A stretch of DNA of 64,000 nucleotides. Origin: Gambelia wislizenii. Its lineage: Eukaryota; Chordata; Lepidosauria; Squamata; Crotaphytidae. This document shows, in pieces, positions 56,754 to 64,000 of this stretch (position 1 is its first letter; every line of letters begins with the position of its first letter). Where the stretch lies: positions 81,750,492-81,814,491 of the forward strand of contig JAUMIR010000005.1 in NCBI GenBank assembly GCA_030847615.1, in the 5' to 3' direction. A program made the translations under genes and the position numbers. Below the pieces are notes generated by a model, which saw only the letters and a list, made by a program, of their open reading frames with translations, had not been told where the DNA came from and did not search any database.

Positions 56754-57400
56754 TATTTATTATTGATGGAGAAGCCTTCAATAGATCCCCCATTCCGCTT
56801 CTGTCCCAGGTTTCCATGTATGTGAGAAAATGCTCTGTGTTGCTGGCAAGATCCAAGCGTCAATGGGTGATCCCTGCCAGAACACTTCCAGGTGAGATCG
56901 GGACATCCAGGTAAGCTACCCTTCCCAGATTACTTCTTAATTTTAAAGTATGTTTTTGTTCTTGCTGTCACTTTCTGTTTTATTTTTATTTTTAACTTTG
57001 AATTTCCTGCACTTGTGTCTTGTGAGAACAGATGGGATTTCACTCCAGGAAGTGAACAGACTTCTGTTAGAGCTCTGTTCATTCCTGGACTGCCCTGTTG
57101 ATGGGAGAGGAGGTAAGTGTGGAGGGGAGGGTGATTGTGGTGGGACGGGGTGGCAGTGGAGATTGTGGGACAGGAACTCTTTTTGCATTCCTGTCTGATA
57201 ATCTCCACAGACTGTATTTGCCTTTAATGCATAGCTCCCTCTTTGCTTTTTAGCCTTAAGCTCCATTCATGTCACAAATAAGTTCTTTGACTCTGCTGGG
57301 ATCTTGAGTCCAAAATACCTTTGCTTGCACTCTTGCGAGTATTATGCGTCTTGTTTTCTTGTTGTTGTTAACTGCCATCAAATCAGCTTTAGTTATGGTA

Positions 57401-57515
57401 ACTGCACTTGTTTATCTTGGATTTGTCTTTTTAGTCATCAGCGCGCTTGTAGAAAGCGTGGGATGAGTCCTTCTTCGAATATTCGTTTGCGAATAAAAGC
57501 CAGAGATGAACTGAA
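57401..57515 (+). mobile_element. 3' tail of the zinc-finger LINE
   Basis: GCACTTGTTTATCTTGGATT, TTTTTAGTCATCAGCGCGCT, then TCGTTTGCGAATAAAAGCCA and GAGA. Same text as the 3' ends of 27785-28500 and 32333-32790. Inserted in the BovB-like sequence. Confidence 0.65.
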
Positions 57516-57589
57516 GATCCCCAAGTCACCCTTTTGTTTACAACCCTGCTAAAGTCTTGCAAACTCATTGTCATGGCTTCCTTGACTAA

Positions 57590-58020
57590 GGGCTCATCTA
57601 CACAAACCAGGATATGCCAGCTCCCCATTGCCTCCAACTGGGTCAGAGTTCAGACAGTCCCGGTAGCCTGCTGCTGCAGCTGCCACCACTATCTCCCTTG
57701 CCATCTCGGAAGGCAAGAAGCTGGCTGGCAACATATGACCAAGGCCCCCTGCATGTGACCTGGAATGATGAGCTGGCCTAATTGCAATGAGTTCCTACGG
57801 TCTCACGGGGCCTGATCTTTTTCCTCCTGGTGATAATGGATTAAAAGAGGTATTATTTTAAAATGTATCGGGCCCTACCCCACCTTTCCCTCTTCTCAGC
57901 CCTGCTTCAGGGGTGGTGAAGACTGTCCAGGGGCAGAACAAAGAAAATGCCCTGCATTGTCAGGACTGCAGGGATCTAAGACAGGAAAAAGACAGGGGAT
58001 ATGGCCATGTAGAGAAGCTT
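57590..58020. mobile_element. Harbinger-type MITE with perfect TAA TSD, 431 bp
   Basis: GGGCTCATCTACACAAACC and, inverted, AAGCTTCTCTACATGGCC, flanked by TAA on both sides (57587-57589, 58021-58023). Excision restores CTTGACTAAATCTATTCACC, which fits the BovB-like 3' region. The remaining interior is GC-richer than its flanks and non-coding. Confidence 0.78.
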
Positions 58021-58302
58021 TAAATCTATTCACCTGTAATGCAAACTTCCTCTTTTCCTATTGCCTTCCACTCCTCCAAGCTTTATGATGTTTTCTAATG
58101 AGACCTGTTTTTTCATGATGTGTCCAAAGTGAGGTAGCCTCAGGTTAATCATATTAGCTTCCTTGGAGAGTCCACATTTGATTTTTTCTCAGCTCCATTT
58201 ATTTGTCTTTTGGAAGTCTGTGGTAGCCACAGAACTCTCCTCCAGAACCACATTTCAAGCGAGTTGATTCTCTTTCTGTCACCTTTCTTAATTGTTCAGC
58301 TT

Positions 58303-58652
58303 TCACATTTTCAGACAGCGCTAAACGGAGCTTATCGCGGAATAAGCTCCCGGGAGAGGAACGGTGCTCTTGCGCGGCGGGGATCATTTTCGGATGCCGC
58401 CATCCCTCTTCCAAGATCATCAGTGTCACTTCCGTTAAGCTTTGGAAGTGGCCGCGCCATATTTTAAGCACGGGCAACTTCCGTGCTTAAAATATGGTGC
58501 GGACACATCCAAAGCTTAACGGAAGTGACACTGATGATCTCGGAAGAGGGACGGCATCGTCCAAAAATTACCCCCCACCGCGCAAGAGCACCGTTCCTCT
58601 CCCGGGAGCTTATTCCGCAATAAGCTCCGTTTAGCGCTGTCTGAAAATGTCC
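58303..58652. mobile_element. 350-bp fold-back MITE, almost perfect palindrome
   Basis: Arms of about 165 bp: ACATTTTCAGACAGCGCTAA, AACGGAGCTTATCGCGGAAT, GGAGAGGAACGGTGCTCTTG at left, with matching inverse at right. The centre is CACGGGCAACTTCCGTG. Few mismatches between the arms. GGCATCGTCC followed by CCCCCCAC and GCGCAA also occurs in 63344-63649, so they are one family. Inserted into the BovB-like LINE; the TSD is not clear because the left terminus is altered. Confidence 0.85.
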
Positions 58653-58690
58653 ATATCTAGAAATCAGAAACCATGTGGATTGGAAATATT

Positions 58691-60316
58691 ATGGCCTGCT
58701 TTCCTTGTTTCATGGCTTTTGGTTTTTGTTTTAATTTAGAAGAGTGGGATACTTTTCATTCATTATTCTTTCAGCCCATCTGAATTGCTACACCTGCAGT
58801 GAAATCTCAGGTTAAATCCAACCTTGCCATGAAGCACTATACGTATTCTGCTAGGTTTCCTTGCCATTTTAGACAGGACTGTTACTCCTCTGTGCTCTTT
58901 TGCACCATTCTGGTTTTACTGATATTCCAGGATATGATGTATAGCCTCTGCATTAGGACAATATGGGTTTATTTCCTTTTGTTTCCTTCCCAATCAGCAG
59001 AGGTTAGAATTCCATGGTCCCATACCATTTTGTACTTCTTGGGCTGGGCCAAGCCCAGTTAGAAAACACCATGATGCCGTTTTACATTTTTTGTTTCCCA
59101 CAGGCATTCAAGCACAGGTGAATGTCTTTCCCTGTCAAGGTAGCAGTGGGAGGTGAAAATGAAAGTCCTTTCTCTTTCTCAGGGAAATTGGACTGCAAAA
59201 AACTGTCAATTTAAAAGTTACAGAGTGGCACAGCATTTCTTTCAGGTGGCTCCTTTCATATGGTTTCCCCCCACTCCCGCTGTCTCTCTGACAGTTGAAG
59301 TGGCAGCAGGAACTTGAGACAAGAAATGAGCAATTTTGGCACCTGCCCTTAGGCACAAAATTAATCATGGAAGAAAACAGTCCAACCTCCCAAATCTCTG
59401 GTGCCCACTGCCTGCCAATGGGGATTGCCCATCCCTGTAATAAGGCAACCCACATACTGACTATTATTCAAACTGGAAGATTATATGATGCTTCTCATAT
59501 AGTCCCAGAGTTGTGGTCTGTTCTTTATTGTCCTTGGTATTCTGTAGAAATTGAGCCTGTGTGCTGTTAATATTACAGTACTTCTCTGAATTCCTGTCTA
59601 GCATTTTGTACATAAAGAACATTGTCTCTATGTCTTCTGTATATTAACATCTAGTGTTGTCATTGGATATACATCTTATCTATGAGACATCATTAAAGGA
59701 TGACTGCATCAACATTCCTTGTTGTGGTTCTCGACAGTTTAGTTTGCTGCATGTTTCCCTAGTGCTACTACTCACACATTTTTTGCTGCTATTCACAGTA
59801 GGTGCCGTAATTTAGTATTAGCAATTGCAGGGGTATAGTAGGGATTTATGGGTGAGGGGACATAAGGCCGCTGCCTCTCCTAGTTCATTTTTCCTTCAGT
59901 TCCCAGATTTCTAGAATTGTGGTGACTTATAATATCAGCTCAGCATTTAGAAATATGATTTAGGGATCCTAAAAGTCAAAAAACCCAAGAGAATGTGAAC
60001 AGAGCAAATATGAGAGCTCTTGGTGTGAACAATTTTAAATGTATCACTCTCTGCAATGCTAGAAATTTGGGGACTGAAGGAAAATTACATGGCAGAGGAG
60101 AATTCCTATTTGGGGACATTCCCCCCCCCCCAATACTACACCTAGAGGAGGAGGAGTAATAATAATACCATGGTAGCAGCAGTGTAGCAGCAGCAAATGC
60201 ACAAATTACTGCATATGTTACAGTGCGAATATAAAAAGAAAATGAAAATGAGGAGATTAAGTGTGGCATGCATCTACATGGGATAGTTTTAGCCATGGGG
60301 AAAGTTGAAAGACTCA
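58691..60316. other. No gene seen
   Basis: 1.6 kb without a supported gene or repeat boundary; C-run at 60121-60130. Confidence 0.45.
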
Positions 60317-60973
60317 GGTCTTGTCTGCACTAGTTGCTTAATCTGGGGCCAGTCTAGAGCATTGTGCTCTGGACTGGCCCTGGATGGACCATGATGGTGT
60401 CTGCACACACCAGTGCAAGAGTGTGTTGTTGTTTGCATGGACCAGCTGGGTGACACCACATCTGCCCTGCTGGCCCATCAGTGCCGCTGCCACCACTGCT
60501 TTGCCCGCCAGACCAGCAGTTCTGTCTGAGAGACTGGCATCTCCTGTCACTGCTGGTGAGGTAAGCAGGGGGTGCCTGTGTGATCAACGAAGGTGGGGAA
60601 CCCTCTATGTACCTCAACAACAGTGACAGGAAATGCCAGGCTCTCAGACAGAGCTGCTGGGCTTTATTGTGGTGGCTGCAGCAGCAGTGGCACCAAGGGT
60701 GATGGGCCAGTGGGGCAGATGCATTGGGTGGGTGGCTATGCAGTCAACTGGGTCACTCTGGCCTGACCCAGCTGTCTGCATGCCAACAGACCTTGGAGCC
60801 ACTCTGGGGAAAGCAAGCACTGTACTTCCCCTTGACTTCATGCAGTGCAGGGCAAAGTTGAGTTAGGGGCCAGAAAGTGCAGCACTTCCCCCAGAAGTAG
60901 CCATACATCATCCAGACTGCCAGCACCGGATTTGGGGTGTGAAGGGTTTTTTTTTGCTTCTGCAGACAAGAAC
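60317..60973. mobile_element. Probable Harbinger-like MITE, 657 bp
   Basis: GGTCTTGTCTGCACTAGTTG and, inverted, GTTCTTGTCTGCAGAAGC, in the style of the GGGCTTGTCTACAC group. Internal short palindrome GGGCCAGTCTAGAGCA/TGCTCTGGACTGGCCC (60348-60382). TSD not preserved. Open frames are GC-rich and without similarity. Confidence 0.5.
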
Positions 60974-61191
60974 ACCCACTCTGCTAAACACACACACGTA
61001 CACAACTTTCAGGTAGGTTGGTGGAATTTACATTAGTACAGGATAAAAAAGGAGGCTCTATGTTGAGACTGTAGGAAGAACTGTGATGGAAGAATAATGC
61101 TTTTAAAATAGCTACACATTCAGTATCCTTTCCCCAAAATGCTTAGGAACAGAGGTCTTCGGTGTTTTGGATTTTTTCAGATTCTGGAATA

Positions 61192-61460
61192 CAGGTCAAC
61201 CTGCGTATCTGCAGGTTATATGTTCTAAGACCTCCTGTGGATACCTAAAACTGTGGATAACTGGGAACCCTATTATTTTCAATGAGACAAACACCAGAAG
61301 TTGACCATAGAATCACAAAGGCGGACCTAGAAAAGCCTAGAGGGGCGGGTAAGAAATAATAATTAATAACAACAACAATAACAACAACAACAATAATAAT
61401 ATTTTTGACCTGAATAAATGAAATTGTGGATATCGAATCCGTAGATATGGAGTCGACCTG
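61192..61460. mobile_element. Tigger-like MITE with TA TSD
   Basis: CAGGTCAACCTGCGTATCTG and, inverted, CAGGTCGACTCCATATC, with TA at 61190-61191 and 61461-61462. An (AAC/AAT)n tract at about 61350-61400 has grown in the middle. It is inserted in an older repeat recognisable by GTGTTTTGGATTTTTTCAGA and GGGATTTTGGAGTATTTTGG at its two sides. Confidence 0.82.
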
Positions 61461-61462
61461 TA

Positions 61463-62917
61463 CTTGTGTCTGTATATACATAATGAAATATAATGAGGCT
61501 GTGAAATGGTGGGAGGCATGGAGGCATCTCTCTCCAGCCTTGCAAAAACAGTACAGGTATGTGCTACACTACTTGTGTTGTAGCTCAGACAGTTTGGGAT
61601 TTTGGAGTATTTTGGATTTTGGAATTCCAAACAAGAGATCCTCAACCTGTATTAAGTTTGATGCAAAGAGGTAAACAATCAGAGGTGTCTTTTCAGAGAT
61701 GGGGGCAGAGGAGAAAATGTTCATGTTTTTATTATTGTGTAGTCCACAGAGACAGGAATTTTTGATCATATATATTCTGAAATAAAGATGGAAAGATATT
61801 CATTACTGTTTATTTCCCAGTGTTTGAGAAACCACTGTGAAGAGAACAGAGAAGTGGTGAAGATTTATTGCTGGTTGAACAGGGAATGATTCCTTGCAAA
61901 TATACCTGTGTTTTTTTTTCTGTGCAGAAAATACATTTCTTGCACACACAAAAAGTGCTTTCTAAGTAGGAGACAGTATGCTTTGTACCTGAATGAATGC
62001 TATTTCCTGCACACACAGAATTTTTTTTTTTTGCCTAGCAAAACTATGTGTCTTTTTACACACAATAATTCCTTGAAAGACTTCTCAGAGTGTGAATACC
62101 AGACGCATGCTGCACTGAGAGCTTAATATTCTTCTGCAGCAGGGACAATACTGTGGAAATGATTTGTCCTTGCATAGGAAAATGAACAACATGAGGATTT
62201 ACATCCCTACCCTGAAGCAGTTGCTCCCTAAATAACAGCACCTTGGTCCCCGTTGGGACTGAATTCAGAAAGAGATGCAGACTACACTGACTGTACGAAG
62301 TATGTTTAGCCACATATTATGTAAAAAAATAGCTGCTACAAACCTAGGGTCTTTCAGATGGTGCCTTTATTGTGCAATGACCCTGGCTAATTCACAGAAT
62401 TTTATAGACAGTGAAGACATCATTACCTTCCATTTGTTACCTCATTTTTATTTTTATTTTTGGCTAGTAAAAGAACAGTTTAAGGAGGGGAAAACAGAAT
62501 AATTGTAAATATTTTTTAACTGGTAGCCTAGGAATCATCTATATAGAACAAGACTTGGCAAAGTGTGGTCTTGGCAGCAGCCAAGATCATCGTTGTGGTC
62601 CCCAGGGGGTCAAAAATTGCATTTTTTTGGTCTCAAAATACCCTAAAATACCCTCTAGGGGTCCAGGGAGGGCCAAAAATACAAAGAGAGTGTACCCATG
62701 TACTCTAAAGAGTGTTTGAAGAAATTTAGGTGGCACATTTTTTGTTTTTTCTTTTGCAGGAACAGGTGTATTGGTTGTTGCAGCCCTCCAAGGAATCGTG
62801 CTGGGTTAATGAGGCCCCCAACCTTCCACAGCTGCCCACTCATGGTCTTGAAGCACCCTAGAGGTCTTGACTATGTTTTGGGAAGGTTGAAATGTAAGTG
62901 GGCTGTCTAGACAGTGA
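61463..62917. other. No gene seen
   Basis: 1.45 kb; the start (61463-61650) is the second half of the older repeat hit by the MITE at 61192. The rest is unassigned. Confidence 0.4.
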
Positions 62918-62945
62918 AAATACTCCTCATAGAAAGTGAGGAGAA

Positions 62946-63010
62946 TACCTTTTGTTCTGGGGCTGAGAGTGTGTGACTTGCCCAAGATCACCCAGTGGGT
63001 TTTGTTGAGA
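62946..63010 (-). repeat. tRNA-derived SINE fragment
   Basis: Minus strand: CCCACTGGGTGATCTTGGGC, AAGTCACACACTCTCAGCCC; the body only, without the promoter head and 3' tail. Confidence 0.6.
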
Positions 63011-63037
63011 AGCAAATGAGATTTGCAATATTCATAC

Positions 63038-63877
63038 GGGGGGGGGGACGCAAAATGACCATATACTGTGTGGGAAGAGCCTTTGCGGCTGTCCCCGAAG
63101 TTTTAAAAATAATGTGCAGAAATGTGCAGTACTGTTCATTTAGACAACCAATTTGCATCAGAGTGCATTCTCGGCAAGGGCAGAAGTGGAAAGCTGATTG
63201 TTGCGCAGGTGGGTGGGCTTGCTGGCAATTAAGTGGCCAGAAGCGCCATTTTGAAGATCATGTACTTTTTTGCTGCGCTAAGGTGATCAAATAGCTTTTT
63301 AAAGCAGAAGGTTGCCCTTGTGCACCTTTTATTTACAATTTAAGGGCTTTTTCAGATGCCTTAAAATCCGTGAGGAGAGGGCGGGAGAGGTATGCTAGTA
63401 TCGCGTGGCAGGGGGTCCGTTTCAGACTATGCTGTCCCTCTGCCGTTGTCATCTGTGTTGCTTCTGTGTTCGATTGAAGGCAACTTCTGTGAGAAAAAAA
63501 TGACTCGGTTGCCTTCAATTGAACACGGAAGCAACACGGACGACGACGGGAGAGGGACAGCATCGTCCAAAATGGACCCCCCACTGCGCAATAGCCGCAT
63601 ACCTCTCCTGCCCTCTCCTCATGGATTTTAAGGTATCTGAAAAAGTCCCAAAACAAATATTGTACAGCGGTGACAACTTGTGGAGGATAATAATGTGAGT
63701 AATTCACTCTTGGCCACCATCTTGATTTGCAGGCAGGGCTGCATGTGCACTTCAAACACAGATTGCTTTGCATACCAGCGATTTTGCCAAAGGACCATGG
63801 AGACAAATGAACACTGCTTTTTGAATTTGCATTAATGAGCAGCAATCCACATTATATCTTCTCATCTAGACAAGCCC
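63038..63877 (-). mobile_element. Harbinger-type MITE (9933/16481 family), interrupted
   Basis: Minus-strand start GGGCTTGTCTAGATGAGAAG, then TCAAGATGGTGGCCAAGAGT, AATTACTCAC, CAATATTTG. After the inserted fold-back come ACCTTAGCGCAGC, AATTGGTTGTCTAAATG, CTGCACATTATTTTTAAAAC and TATATGGTCATTTTGCG, in the order of 9933-10539. The other terminus is worn down near 63038 (G-run). Confidence 0.65.
63344..63649. mobile_element. Fold-back Harbinger-type MITE, 306 bp, nested
   Basis: GGGCTTTTTCAGATGCCTTA and, inverted, GGGACTTTTTCAGATACCTT. The arms run through AATCCGTGAGGAGAGGGC, GGGAGAGGTATGC and, near the centre, AATTGAACACGGAAGCAAC against GTTGCTTCTGTGTTCGATT. Flanks TAA and AAA. Same length as 29660-29965 and shared internal text with 58303-58652. 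The 170-aa minus frame across it is an artefact. Confidence 0.8.
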
Positions 63878-64000
63878 AAGGATTCTTTGAATAGCTAAGA
63901 TTCCAGCACATTAATCACAATGCGAAAAAGAAAGCTGGCTTGGCATCTTCCTCATGCTTCATTATGGTGTTTATTTTTAATGACTGGACAAGTACATTGC

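Larger units (their letters stand above)
55959..57206. mobile_element. Harbinger-type MITE with ACA TSD, split by a second MITE
   Basis: TIRs GGAGATTATCAGATGTATCA and, inverted, GGAGATTATCAGACAGGAAT, with ACA on both sides (55956-55958, 57207-57209). The two parts (55959-56072, 56756-57206) align with 54641-55223. Without the insertion the element would be about 567 bp. Confidence 0.85.
57360..58690 (-). pseudogene. BovB/RTE-like LINE 3' region, interrupted three times
   Basis: On the minus strand 58055-58300 encodes EMWFWRRVLW and, in another frame, LRLPHFGHIMKKQVSLEN. This is the post-RT C-terminal text typical of BovB-type elements (FEMWCWRR..., L.YFGH.MR). Further down, 57516-57589 and 57360-57400 match the 3' region (GACTTGGGGATC, ...GATGGCAGTTAACAACAACA). 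Insertions: a LINE tail (57401-57515), a Harbinger-type MITE (57590-58020) and a fold-back (58303-58652). Stops and frameshifts throughout. Confidence 0.68.

Noticed and set aside
63333..63845. 170-aa minus-strand open frame
   Set aside because: Crosses the junction between a fold-back MITE and the MITE it is nested in; no similarity.
1..64000. CRISPR arrays, bacterial operons, riboswitches
   Set aside because: The window is vertebrate repeat DNA; tandem repeats here are micro- or minisatellites without spacer structure.

Overview
The window looks like repeat-dense, non-genic DNA (intergenic or deep intronic) from a squamate reptile, probably an iguanian-type lizard. The evidence is the repeat mixture: CR1 LINEs ending in ATTCTATG octamers, L2-like LINE fragments, a BovB/RTE-like LINE, tRNA-derived SINEs with an ACAACAACA tail, 5S-rRNA-derived SINEs, and many non-autonomous DNA transposons with clear terminal inverted repeats (TIRs) and target-site duplications (TSDs). 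This assignment rests on recognising the families by eye; no database search was run. I see no intact host gene. The only host-derived coding sequence is a truncated intronless pseudogene of the 26S proteasome ATPase PSMC6 (about 11.67-12.10 kb).

Layout. 0-5.2 kb: Tigger-like MITEs with TA TSDs, one 1.0 kb long and carrying a GC-rich minisatellite, plus a tRNA SINE and a 5S SINE. 5.8-8.4 kb: two 5'-truncated CR1 copies in tandem. 8.8-13.3 kb: MITEs, the PSMC6 pseudogene and a SINE. 16.4-22.3 kb: L2-like remnants broken up by PIF/Harbinger-type MITEs, and a SINE split by a MITE with a CCA TSD. 23.3-26.3 kb: Tigger-like and hAT-like MITEs. 27.8-32.8 kb: two inverted copies of one non-LTR retrotransposon C-terminus, plus several fold-back elements. 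35.0-37.3 kb: fold-back and Harbinger-type MITEs. 39.25-44.63 kb: a multi-gene PIF/Harbinger-like transposon. 44.9-48.1 kb: LTR-like sequence, a hAT-like element, and a MITE interrupted by a solo LTR with a perfect 5-bp TSD. 48.9-52.0 kb: the longest CR1 copy (endonuclease to 3' end) abutting an older CR1 3' end. 53.2-58.7 kb: L2, two large MITEs (one containing a second MITE with a copia-type gag fragment) and a BovB-like LINE hit by three insertions. 60.3-63.9 kb: further MITEs, ending in a MITE nested in a MITE.

The most interesting system is at 39.25-44.63 kb. A HARBI1-like transposase gene (minus strand, two exons) lies in tandem with a four-exon Myb/SANT-like gene (minus). Both converge on a second, different three-exon Myb/SANT-like gene (plus). 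PIF/Harbinger elements normally carry a transposase and one Myb-like partner; here there appear to be two. All three genes are damaged by stops or frameshifts, so this is a fossil. Around it, at least two groups of non-autonomous elements have 3-bp TSDs (TAA, TTA, AAA, ATT, CCA, ACA), as expected of elements mobilised by this superfamily. I could not prove that their TIRs match the three-gene element, because its own ends were not found.

Nested insertions give a relative chronology: MITEs into SINE, L2 and BovB; a TA-flanked element and an LTR into MITEs; a microsatellite grown inside CR1.
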